The position numbers and the translations under genes were made by a program. A stretch of DNA of 64,000 nucleotides, taken from Zygnema cylindricum. Lineage: Eukaryota; Streptophyta; Zygnematophyceae; Zygnematales; Zygnemataceae. The notes below the pieces were generated by a model, which saw only the letters and a list, made by a program, of their open reading frames with translations, had not been told where the DNA came from and ran no database searches. Below are positions 1 through 10,500 of this stretch, piece by piece. Location: the NCBI GenBank assembly GCA_037447655.1, contig JBBHKE010002073.1, positions 68,949 through 132,948 on the forward strand, given 5' to 3'. Every line of letters begins with the position of its first letter. Position 1 is the stretch's first letter.

Positions 1-290
1 TCGCACGTTGATGTGGCATGATCTTGTATCATCTGACATGGTGTGATTAGGAGTCCTACTGATGTGGCATGATTGTCGAGAAACTATGATGCTGATGTGG
101 CAGCTGATCGATGACGTGGCAATCGGGATGCTGCTGACGTGGCACCTGTGTTATGCTGACGTGGCAACTTGGTGTTGATGTTGCAGTTGTCACACTGACA
201 TGGCAACTGTGGTTCTGACGCGGTGCCTGTGATGCTGACGTAACAACTATGCAATGCTGATGTGGCAAGTGTGTGATGCTGATGTGGCAG
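1..290 (+). repeat. Degenerate 20-22 bp minisatellite with CTGACGTGGCA core, in ALS intron
   Basis: About twelve imperfect copies of a unit centred on CTGACGTGGCA or CTGATGTGGCA run through this stretch, for example near positions 8, 60, 94, 110, 134, 154, 174, 196, 216, 234, 257 and 279. The array is intronic, because the first visible ALS exon starts directly after it. The last unit, ending at 290, supplies the 3' splice site (GATGTGGCAG). TGACGTGG is also a core bound by plant bZIP factors, but the spacing fits replication slippage at least as well as regulation. Confidence 0.75.
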
Positions 291-1507
291 TCTGCCGGCT
301 TGGCCCTCCACACGCTGACCATGCTGGTGAACGACGTGCCCGGAGTGCTCAACCGAGTCACGGGAGTCTTTGCCAGGAGGGGATACAACATACAGGTGGG
401 AAGGAGGAAGAGGGAGGAGGGTAGGAGGGAGAGGGAGGTGGGAGGAGGAAGAGGGAGGTGATGACAAGGAAGAGGGAGGTGGGGAGGAGGAAGTAGGAGA
501 TGGGGAGAGGGAGGGGGAGGTGGGCGAAGGTACTTTCCGTACTGTTGTAAAGCCACCCTGACCGACGTAAAAATAATTTTCCTGTTTTTTGTGTTCGATG
601 TTTTCAACTTTGTTTAATGATGAAAATACGATGCCATGTAAAATACACAAATAAATGTTCAGTTTTATGAAGATTGTAGATGAGAAGGGGGACAGATGCG
701 GGGTTTGAACACGTCACCTATGAAGTACAAATTGGACTCTTTAATAAAAAGCCTTTTCTTTTTTCGATTTTGCACGTTGTATTTAACTTTATTTCTCAAT
801 AATTAATATTGCTGTTCAATTTAACAGGAAATGTGTTTTTTTTTTTTTTTTTTTTTTGGTTTCCAATTTGGATTTGTGTCTTTTTCTCTTTTCTTTTATA
901 ATTGTGTCTGCATGTCGGTATTTCTGGTTTGGTTTTTTTTTTTTTTCTCTTTGTTTCTGTTTCAACTCCTGTTTTCTTTGGTTTAATGCATATATATATA
1001 AAATAACCGACAAGATCAACGAGACACATTTGCGTCCCATTTTTTTTATTTTTTAAAATGCTTGTTGATTGATATTTGTATTTATATTTGAATTTTCTAT
1101 TTTTAATCATTCAAAACAGAGTTTGGCGGTGGGACCGGCTGAGGAAGTGGGAGTTTCTCGAATTACGACGGTTGTCACAGGATCCGACGAATCAATCGCA
1201 AAACTTTTGAAACAGTTGTATAAACTTATCGACGTTTTGCAGGTGAAATTGCTTATTTTTTCCATTCTTTTTGAAATCACTTGTTTTTTTTTTCTTTTTG
1301 AAATTACTTGTATTTTTTTTTTTTTGAAGTCACTTGTTTTTTTCTTTCCTTTTTTTGGGGGAGGTTTAAAGTTTAAGTTCTGTTTTCGTTTTTTATTGAG
1401 TTTGTTTTTCCTTTTTTTTTATAAGATGGAGGTTTGACTCATTTTTTACGTGCCATTTTTAGTTTGGATCAAACCGGATCTCGGAAAATTTCATTCAATT
1501 CCTTTTT

Positions 1508-1586
<79 letters not shown>

Positions 1587-2641
1587 NNNNNNNNNNNNNN
1601 NNNNNNNNNNNNNNNNNNNNNNNNNNNNNNNNNNNNNNNNNNNNNNNNNNNNNNNNNNNNNNNNNNNNNNNNNNNNNNNNNNNNNNNNNNNNNNNNNNNN
1701 NNNNNNNNNNNNNNNNNNNNNNNNNNNNNNNNNNNNNNNNNNNNNNNNNNNNNNNNNNNNNNNNNNNNNNNNNNNNNNNNNNNNNNNNNNNNNNNNNNNN
1801 NNNNNNNNNNNNNNNNNNNNNNNNNNNNNNNNNNNNNNNNNNNNNNNNNNNNNNNNNNNNNNNNNNNNNNNNNNNNNNNNNNNNNNNNNNNNNNNNNNNN
1901 NNNNNNNNNNNNNNNNNNNNNNNNNNNNNNNNNNNNNNNNNNNNNNNNNNNNNNNNNNNNNNNNNNNNNNNNNNNNNNNNNNNNNNNNNNNNNNNNNNNN
2001 NNNNNNNNNNNNNNNNNNNNNNNNNNNNNNNNNNNNNNNNNNNNNNNNNNNNNNNNNNNNNNNNNNNNNNNNNNNNNNNNNNNNNNNNNNNNNNNNNNNN
2101 NNNNNNNNNNNNNNNNNNNNNNNNNNNNNNNNNNNNNNNNNNNNNNNNNNNNNNNNNNNNNNNNNNNNNNNNNNNNNNNNNNNNNNNNNNNATTAAACCA
2201 TTGTTTAAAGCCTGTAAATTTAGAATAAGAGGTCTTATAAGAGCGGTGGATATTTCTAAAGAGGAAGTTTATAAATTTATCTACTTATTCTCTTCACTTT
2301 TCGCTTTTTTTTTTTTTTAACCATCTAAGAAATGTCGTTTTCTCGGTGCCGAAGTTGTTCCTCGCAATTTTTTTCGGTTTTCTCGGGAAAATTTTGAAGG
2401 AGAAATCTTTATAGGTGGCGAGAATATTCTGGAGAATAAGATTTAAATGTCCGAAATTTGTTACCAAATTAGAAATTTGTTTTCTTACGGAATTACTTTT
2501 CGGCAATTTTATTCACTTTTTTTTTTTTTTTTTTAATTGTGGGGACAGGTGGCGAGAACTGGTCGTATCGCTCTCATTAGAGAGTCGGGAGTTAATACTC
2601 AGTATTTGGGAGAACTAGAACCATTATCTTCTATGTTTTAA
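291..2641 (+). CDS. Acetolactate synthase regulatory (small) subunit, C-terminal ACT repeat, partial
   Basis: This subunit binds the plastid acetolactate synthase catalytic subunit, stimulates it and makes it sensitive to branched-chain amino acids. Three exons are visible. 291-395 encodes 35 residues of an ACT domain, from [18 protein letters not shown] to FARRGYNIQ. 1120-1242 encodes 41 residues, [14 protein letters not shown] to [11 protein letters not shown]. 2549-2641 encodes [15 protein letters not shown] through a TAA stop. All junctions are GT...AG and phase 0. Plant ALS small subunits have two ACT-containing repeats. The wording of these exons, especially the VARTGR.AL.RESGV ending, fits the second repeat and the true C terminus. 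The transit peptide and first repeat lie upstream of the window. The exons between LIDVLQ and VARTGR are missing and should lie in the N gap at 1587-2191 or just after it. A weak [12 protein letters not shown]-like reading near 2213-2257 could be part of one but is not supported well enough to call. Identity is firm; the structure is incomplete. Confidence 0.9.
396..530 (+). repeat. Purine-rich (GGA/GAGG) tract inside ALS intron
   Basis: Directly after the exon donor the sense strand is almost pure A/G, with repeated GGGAGG and GGAGGAAGA. Open frames across it are a by-product of the low complexity. The rest of the intron to 1119 is T-rich, with no coding signal seen. Confidence 0.7.
1511..2191. 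repeat. (CT)n microsatellite running into a 605-base N gap
   Basis: At least 38 CT dinucleotides (1511-1586) end at an assembly gap of Ns (1587-2191). The gap lies inside the ALS small-subunit gene and must contain its missing exons. The true repeat and gap lengths cannot be known from this sequence. Confidence 0.95.
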
Positions 2642-2779
2642 TTTGTTCGAAAAGTTTCGAGTTCTAGTTCCTTATTTTTTTTTTCTTTTTTTAATTTTTA
2701 TCTTTTCGTGATATATAAAATGTTTCGACCAATTATAATCGGAAAAGAGTCGCTGTTATGTTAAATTTTATATTCCTTC

Positions 2780-3670
2780 TTCCTTCTTCCTTCTTCTTCT
2801 TCTCATTCTTCTCTTCTTAACTTCTTGTGCTTCTTCTTCGGCTTCTCTCCTTCTTCCTCCTTCTCCCTTCTTCTTATACTTCTTCTTCCTCTTCTTTTTC
2901 GTCATCCTTTTTCTCTCTTCTTCCTTCTCGTCCTCCTTCCTTCTCCTCTTTCTTCTTCTCCTTCTTCTTCCTTCTTCTTTCTTTTTCCTTCTCCTCCTCC
3001 TCCTCCTTCTTCCTGCTCCTCCTTCCTTCTCCTTCTTTCTTCTCTGTGTATGTCTCAGTCCACACAGTGCCTGTGACCTCCCACACTCCTTCCCTCTCGC
3101 TTTCTGTCAATCTTCGCTCTCTCTCTCCCTTCCTCTCCTCCTCCCACTCCTCTCTCTCGCTCTCCCACTCCTCTCTCTCCCTCTCCCACTCTTTTTAATA
3201 TTTTAGAGAGGCATTGGTAGAGGGGAAGGAAAAGGTAGAGAAGAGGGAGAGAAAAAAGAGAGAGCAACTTGTTTTCTCTCTCCTTTACCTTCTCCTTCTC
3301 TCTCTTCCTCTTTTCTTGTCTTCTCTTGCTTCTTCTTCCCTTTTTTGTCCTTCTTCCTTCTTCTCTCTTCTTCTCCTCCTTCCTTTTTCTCCTCCTTCCT
3401 TCTCCTCCTCCTCTCTCCTCCTTTTTTCTCCACTTTCCTTCTTCTCCTCCTCCTTCTCCTCCTCCTTTCTCCGACTCCTTTCCTCCTTCTCCTCTTCTTT
3501 CCTTCTCCTCCTCCTTTCTTCTCCTCCTCTTCCTTCCTTCTCCTCCTCCCTCCTCCTCGTCCCTTCCTTCTTCTCCTCCTTCCGTCTTCTCCTCCCTCCT
3601 CCCTTCTTCTCCTCTTTCTTTCTTCTCCTCTTTCAACTTCTTCTTTTCCCTCGTCTTCTTCTCTCTTTGA
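2780..3670 (+). repeat. Polypyrimidine/polypurine block (CTT/CTC)n
   Basis: About 890 bp in which the + strand is almost entirely C and T, mainly TTCTTC, CTCCTC and TCTCTC. A short purine island at 3207-3265 interrupts it. It starts about 140 bp past the ALS stop codon. Such tracts can form intramolecular triplexes. Long frames in either strand (Ser/Leu/Phe or Lys/Glu/Arg runs) have no domain content and are not genes. Confidence 0.85.
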
Positions 3671-4184
3671 TTAGATTGGCCTCAAGTAATATAATATATA
3701 ATATATTATATATTAAATAACAAATAATATAATGTTGACACCTCTGCTTACAATTTCAATGATGTTCGATTACCGATGATTTAACTACGGATCTATTTTA
3801 ATTAATTTGGGGATTACAAATATTGTTACTTTGGTTATTTGTTAATTTATCTAGGTTTAAAAAAAAAACATAATTAATTATTAATACCCAAAACAACCCC
3901 AAAAATATCGTCCGAGAAATCCCCGAAAATCCCTGAAGAATCGCCTCTTAATTCCTAAACCATTTCCCAAGAGCCGAATAAAACCGAAAGTATTAGAAAA
4001 AGCGTTAGCTTCCCTCGCCTTCTCGAGAATACTACAATTGAGCTCAATTTAACTCATTTTTGCGAAGAGTGAGGGCAAGTTTAAGCTCTTTCGATCAACT
4101 TTACATAAGCCAGTGTGCACCCAACTTATTGATACGGAACACTAATTCGTGGCAAAACTACATCGCTATTCATTATTAGTATCA
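3671..4184. other. AT-rich intergenic spacer, no gene seen
   Basis: AT-rich sequence with an ATATAT island at 3692-3715 and no open frame of note. Nothing here resembles the neighbouring genes or repeats. Confidence 0.6.
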
Positions 4185-4828
4185 GAGTTTTTTTCGCATA
4201 TTTGAGTTTTATTTATACATACATTTTTTTTTTCCTAGGCTTAATGAGGTTGTGAATCAGGAACTAGAAAATTGGGTCCAATAAATTTAGCTTGATGCAT
4301 TGAATGAGAAAATAAAATATTAAATAAGATGTACTTATAATTGGAATGACAAATGGACGACGGAAGCGTTATAAGAAAAATAAGCAGAGAAAAAATAAAC
4401 AAGTATATACAGTAAAACAGACAACATCAAAATTTGAACTTTCATATTAAAATAGACGTTTGCTAATAAATTAAATTGACTTACTTAATTTTCCAAACAA
4501 ATATCAATTACAAATTAAGCCCATACACCCAGTACTGGACTGAAAATAAAACCAAGCAAACATTTTATATCAACAAGTTCAAAATTGGAGACTAAAACAG
4601 ATATAGAAAGAAAAAAGTAGGTGGGGTTTTTTTGAAGAACACGACAAAAATTTTGACATACTATTTTTAAAAATTCAATGGGTTATAAGTTTAACTGTGT
4701 CATACCCTCAACTGCTTTAGCCACTCTAGAAATTATATCCTCCTTTTTTTTACAATCTCGGAGGTTCATACGACTACGCTGTATGAAAAAAAAAAAAAGT
4801 TACTTTCATACCATATTATTTCAACAAA
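4185..4828 (-). repeat. Inverted partial duplicate of LAF3-like exon 4 and intron 4
   Basis: Read on the minus strand, this segment matches about 9950-10595 of the LAF3-like gene. Shared landmarks are the exon 4 start (GTATGAACCTCCGAGATTGT, inverted near 4760-4778), the motif CCAGTACTGGA in the intron (4528-4540 here, about 10237-10247 there), the block around AACCCAATTTTCTAGTTCCTG, and AAATAAAACTCA near the far end. Many indels and substitutions separate the copies, so the duplication is not recent. The copy lies 2.8 kb upstream of the gene and has no open exon. Confidence 0.85.
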
Positions 4829-5035
4829 ATCTGCAGGCGCCTGATTCTCAACATTTGAATCCGGCATGTAGCTCAACGGATATTGAAGTTTTGTCTTTTT
4901 GTGTTCCATACCGTTTACGGTGCGTACCAGCAGCGACCGTTTTCAATTTACGTTTTTTTATTTTTTGAAGCTTGCGCCTTTTGTACTTTAGTCACGTGTA
5001 AGGAATACAGAGGTTGAAATAAAAACGATTAGAAG

Positions 5036-7231
5036 CATAGTTCAAAAGTAGGTGACCGTACGCCCATACAATATGCCTATTGTACGCAAAACATACAATA
5101 TGCCCTTAAGACCCATATTGTATTGGCCGCAAAATGAAATAAAGTAGGAACAGGGTTGAGTTGCACATCAATCGATGGAGAATTAAATGACATGTCTAAA
5201 TTTTGAAAAAAAATCGGACAAAAAAAAATATTTCTGTGAGTTTTGAGGGACTTTTTATTTAAACCGTCAGATTTGGACGATCGACGGTCGCTGATCAAAG
5301 TAGGCGATTTAAAAAGATCACATGAAAAGCCCATAACACAACTTACGAAAGGACAATCTGTCATATTAGCGTCTGCAATTTTGAGGGCCACACTAAATAA
5401 AGCCTCAAATTGACCAACCAGGTAGTATGGGACGATAAAAAAAAAAATACCACACTGCCAAAAAAATTACTAAAACCTACGGACCAACCCCGTTGGTGAC
5501 TGCAAAACAACTTTCCGAAAAAGCTATGAACTGTCCGTAAAAAAAATGTCAGTTGCAAAAATGCTTACACTAATATAGATCACCGTACAAAATCTGACAA
5601 ATCGTACAAAAATTGAACGTTCACACGGTCGAAACGCGGGTGTCAGACGAATATGTGTGAGCGGGATGTTTTACGACATGGTTTTTTTCCCTTTTTAGAA
5701 CGCACATTCTCATGCGTCCACAATTACTAATTTATTGTACTTTTTAACTTAAAAAGGTACATTTATGTACGGTCTGACACTGACCGTACACCACTCTATT
5801 TAAGAGACAACGTACTTTCATTTTTTACGGTACTTGGAAAATAGCCCTAATTAGTAGTGTTGTGTATCGGTAAAAAACTTATCGCGATAACACCGATACC
5901 GATAGTTATCGTTATCGAACGGTCAGCGGTCCCGATATATTTGTACTTTCTGTACTTTCTGTCCGGAATGCTTTCTGTCCGGTAAACTGAACGGAAATTT
6001 ACGTGAAATGTACGGCATTTTACGGGAAATGTACGGAATTTGACGAAAAAATACGTTGCACTTTGTAGTACTTTTTGGGCGGTTAACTGTACATAAATTT
6101 GACGGGAATGTACGGAATTGTACCGATAAACTGATTACCATGAAACAGTAAAAAGACGGCGGTCTCAAAGTACAACGGATGCAGAATAACATTATGCGCG
6201 CGGCTAGAATCGAACGGACGACATTCAATGATAAAATAAGAGCGGACGGTCAGCGTGAGCGCCGACATCTCAGAATGGCTTTTTTGGCGGCTTTGGCCAA
6301 AAAAGTCGATGGATTGACACGTGGCAGGTTTTGAGTGGATCTCAAAAAAGAAAGGGACAAAGCCACGGCGTCGGATGTGGAAGGTACATCGCTTTAACTG
6401 GATCCGTACTAAAGCCGTACATTTATTAAGCCGGCTACTGTCGGGGGAATAAGACGTACATATGAGTGTACAGGTCGTACATTTATCTGTACGGTTCGTA
6501 CAGTTATCGCCGATAGTTATCGTTATCGGCTTTATCGCCAATAAGTAGCCGATATTATCGGCTACTTATCGGCGATAAGACCGATAGCGATATATTGTAC
6601 CAATATATCGATTATCGGGTCCCCGAAAAATGGCCCATATCGGTTATCGGAAAATCCTTACCGATACACAACACTACTAATTAGAGTAATAAAAAATATA
6701 GAATAAACTACGCTATTTGCGAATTTAAAAAAAACCGGAAAGGAATTAGCCGACACTACGCTAATAGCGATTGGCGGTGTAGTGAACTTGAGAACCGCAT
6801 ATAGGCGGTGTAATGAAATAGAGAACCGCATATAGTGTTTCCTTACATTTTATGCAATGTTGGGATGTTGCCTTAACTGTATTCCTTTCTTTGGCAGTTT
6901 TTAGTTTGTGGCCGGTTTCCTGGATCTGTAATTTTTTTTTTTTTTTTTTTTTCCCGTTGTTTTTTTATGGTTGAATTTTTTTTTGGTTTCCCTTCCGCTT
7001 TTTTTTTTTTTTCCCGGTTTTTTTTCCCACGGAATGTCATCCTACGCCGTGTCAGTTCGCTAAAAAAATTCGTCCGGCGGCGTGCGCTGTACTTCGATCT
7101 TACGTCAGATTCGGACGTTCGTACAGGAGTGTGCACGACCGCACACACATAGCCTACGTTGCACGAGTTTTGTGCAAAGTTTTGTGCGCCTACCAAAGGC
7201 CTACCATAAAAAAGCCTACTTTTGAACTATG
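5036..7231. mobile_element. hAT-type non-autonomous element, TIR CATAGTTCAAAAGTAGG, 8-bp TSD
   Basis: The left end reads CATAGTTCAAAAGTAGG and the right end is its reverse complement (CCTACTTTTGAACTATG, with one extra base shift). Both sides are flanked by the 8-bp direct repeat ATTAGAAG (5028-5035 and 7232-7239), as expected for hAT transposition. A shorter relative lies at 43980-44646 and shares both ends. The extra length here comes from nested material, including the TSD-bounded element at 5855-6676. No transposase frame is present. The superfamily call rests on TSD length and TIR, not on protein. Confidence 0.88.
5855..6676. mobile_element. Nested hAT-type MITE, TIR TAGTGTTGTGTATCGG, 8-bp TSD
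   Basis: An 822-bp element that starts TAGTGTTGTGTATCGG and ends CCGATACACAACACTA. It is flanked by a perfect 8-bp duplication CTAATTAG (5847-5854 and 6677-6684). The ends are rich in CGATA/TATCG palindromes. It sits inside the 5036-7231 element and so inserted later. Two further family members with perfect TSDs occur at 21600-24720 and 45223-45606. No coding capacity is evident. Confidence 0.92.
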
Positions 7232-7239
7232 ATTAGAAG

Positions 7240-7586
7240 GCGAAAATAACACGCCTTGATGAATTGATAATTTGACACACATTTTCGACAATCGTTTACG
7301 ATAACCGGAATTTGCACGGAATTGCATACGTTCTAATATTTTGTGCTCAGTACAAAATATAGAACGTAAATATAGTATTTAGTACAGTAAGAAACGTAGT
7401 CTGTACCGTACAGAACGTAAACATTAAGACGAACCAAAACTCGTACCGTACGATCGTATTCTTAACCAAGGCTCCGTAGTCTTGGCTCTCTCGTCTTCGT
7501 GGAAATTTGGAAACCCTAGTTTTTGGGATTGTTGTTCCGAAAAGTCTTCTTCTACAATTGTTCCACGTGGCACTCTCTCGCTTGCA
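7240..7586 (+). promoter_or_regulatory. 5' flank of LAF3-like gene with G-box
   Basis: This 347-bp stretch between the hAT element's TSD and the start codon holds a palindromic G-box CCACGTGG at 7563-7570, only 16 bp before the ATG, within CAATTGTTCCACGTGGCA. Nearly the same module recurs in intron 1 (7682-7699). G-boxes bind bHLH (PIF-type) and bZIP (HY5-type) factors. A role here is inference. No clear TATA box could be assigned. Confidence 0.5.
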
Positions 7587-10500
7587 ATGAATCTCTGGAC
7601 TTTTGTTTTGGCAATTGGCTCCATCAGCTTCGCTGTTTTTGTTTGTCGTTTTGTGATGGACCCCGACAATCTCGGTGAGTCAATTGTTGCCACGTGGCAT
7701 TGCAAGTCATCGCATTATTTTAAGGTAATTGCTGTGGATCGCATTGTCAAACGTTTGAGGAATTCTTAACAATGTACAATTCTTAGAAATGTTTAGGTTT
7801 CTTTTACAATGTGCAATTTTTTTTAGGTTTCTTTTACAATAAGCAAGAATTTATTTGGTATTCTTACAATATGCAATATTGTTTACGTTTTTCTTTCAAC
7901 ATGTAATGCTAGAAAATGCTTGCCTTGATTTTCTTAGGTTTTACTGTCTTTCTTATAGTTTGTTAGGTTTTCTCATCTCTTCCAATACATTTACACATTC
8001 TTATTGGAATTGTTATTGAATACACAGTATCAAGGGTGTGTGGATTTGGTGTTTTTATTCCAAGAATTGGAACATTTGTTTTTGTGACTATAGTTCTCGT
8101 CAGAATGCGTTTGTACCAAATTAACTCTGAGTGTCGGCTTTCTATTGATGTGGAACACAAGAATTTATGAAGAAAAGTATGGAATACTTTTTACATTATT
8201 GGTTCGGGCTCTACCTTTTTTAGAACAAAGTAACCATTTTTTGTCAAGACTTGTTAGGATGATTGGCGTTCGTTGTCTTATAAAGTTAAGTTTCAACTGA
8301 ACCATGTGTGGTCCAAATGATTTTTTCACCTACATTGGTTCTCCCTTTTTTTATCATTGTACTTATTTTGCATTTTTACTTTTTTTTTTTTTTCAAAACC
8401 TTGAAATAAAGTTTGAGATTCTTCAATTTTGTTGTAAACATGTTTTGTCATGAATATTTGAGTCATTAGAGTTTGTTCGGTCAGGGTTGTTTGGATTTGT
8501 AGAGTTTATCAAGGCTTTACTGGGTGCTTAGTTTTTGAAATTTAAGTTTTTTTCACGATTTGTTAGGTTGTTATAAGATTTTAGGGTTTTTTTACGATTT
8601 TACTGTATCACAAGAGATCCGTTACTCTCCTTATATTCTCAATTCACCTCTGTATTTTCAAACCGTTTTGGCATGATTTTGGCCCAACGGAGGCGCTGAA
8701 AAACTGAAAATGGAACGCGTCGCGGTATTTCTATGTGGCAGGAATTGAGAGTCCTCCAGATGTCATTTTTTGGAATGCCACTTTTTGGACTGGAGTGCAG
8801 AAGAGACCTGTGTCACAGGCAATGGCTGTCCGGGGAGGGAGAGTGGTGGCAATGGGAGGGAGAGAATTCGTTCAGGTGAGAAAGACAGGCTTAGGGGGAG
8901 AGAGTGGCTGGAGAGGGAGGGAGAGAGGGAGAGAGGAGGGAGGGAGGGAGGAGGGAGGGAGGGAGAGGAGCTGGAGAGCAAGATAAAAAGGCAGAGGACG
9001 GAGACCCTTGATGAGGCAATGGCTCTCGGGGGAGGGAGAGTGTTAGCAAGGGGAGGGAGAAAATTCTTCCAGATGAGAAAGAGGGAGGCCTAGAGGGAGA
9101 CAAAGTTGCTGGAGGGAGACGGAGAGGAGATGGAGAGGGCGATAATGAGAGAGAGGGCTGAGACCCTTGGAGAGGCGATGGCTGTCCTGGAAGGGATAGT
9201 AGTGGCAATGGAAGAGAGAAAATTCATTCAGGTGAGAACGGAGAGGCCTAGAGGTAGGACTGGGTGGAGCGGGAGGGAGAGGAGCTGGAGAGCGAGATAA
9301 AATGGGAGAGGGAGGTGATGACTGTCTGTGGAAGGAGAGTGTTGGCAATAGGAGGAAAAGAATTATCCAGATTACTCCCCTCCCCCTGCCCCGCCACTTT
9401 TTTTTTTTTTTTGGTTTATTGGTTAGCTGGATTTTTTGAATCTCTGTTTCTTAGTGCTTTTTAAAGTTTTTTTTAGGGTTTTCTCAGGCTTTGGCGGGAA
9501 AGTCGACAGTAAATGTGGATCTCGGAGGCGATTTTGTGACTCCGGGATTTATTGACTCCCACGTTCATTTTATTTCGGGAGGACTCCAGGTGTTTTTATC
9601 TTGAGCTTTTCTTTTGTGAATTTTATCCAAAGTAAGTACATTAAGCTGAGGAATAAGGTTGTTGTTATTTGTATACTTGTTTTCTGCCTTCTTTTTGTTC
9701 TCTCACTCTTCCTTCAACACTCTCCTTCTGTCTCCCTCATCCCCCCCTCCCTCCCTCTGCCTCTTTTTTCCTCTCTCCCTCCATCCCTCTCCCTCTTCTT
9801 CCTCTCTCGCTCTCCCTCTCCCTCTGGCTCTCCTTCTCGCGTTCCCTCACACTCTCTCTTTTCTGTTCCTCCTTCCGGTGTTTTTCTCCTTCCTTTGTAT
9901 TTTTCTTGCTTTCCCAAATTCTGGTGTATATTTATGTGAAAAATAATTATGGTATAAAAGTAACTTTTTTTTTTTGTTTTTTATGCAGCTCGCTCGTATG
10001 AACCTCCGAGATTGTAAAAAAAAAGAGGATGTAATTTTCAGAGTGGCTAAAGCAGTTGAGGGTATGACATACTTAAAATTATTACCCATTAAATTTTTAG
10101 AAACCGTTTGTCAAAATTGTTTTTTGTCATGTTCTTCACAAAAGCACGATCTCCTTTTTTTTTCTTTATTTGTTTAATCTCCGAGCTTGAACTTGTTGAT
10201 ATAAAATGTTTGTTTTTGCTTGTTCTTTTTTTCACTCCAGTACTGGATAAATGGGCTTAATTTGAAATTGATATTTGTTTAGAAAATTAAAGTGAGTCAA
10301 ATTAATTTTAACTGCAAACATCTACTTTGATATGAAAGTTTAAACCTTGATATTGCCTGTTTTACTGTATTTACTTGTTTATTTTTTCTCTTTTTATTTT
10401 TCTTATAACGCTTCCGTCGTTCGTTTGTCGTTCCAATTATAAGTACAATTTTTAATTATTTATTTATATTCCCATTTGTACTCATCTTGCTGAATTTATT

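Noticed and set aside
56-650. Minus-strand Pro/Ser/Leu-rich frames of 180+ codons over the ALS exon
   Set aside because: They are antisense to the ACT-domain exon, the GGAGG-rich intron and the minisatellite; no domain or splice logic supports them.
1434-2228. Frame crossing the N gap
   Set aside because: The open frame exists only because Ns are translated as X; the flanks are a CT repeat.
2213-2300. Possible ALS exon reading [13 protein letters not shown]
   Set aside because: There is some likeness to the FRAK.VDVS region, but continuation and splice sites do not fit; left uncalled.
3055-3636. Long Glu/Lys/Arg-rich minus-strand frame and Ser/Leu-rich plus frames
   Set aside because: They arise from the polypyrimidine block; low-complexity composition with no motif.
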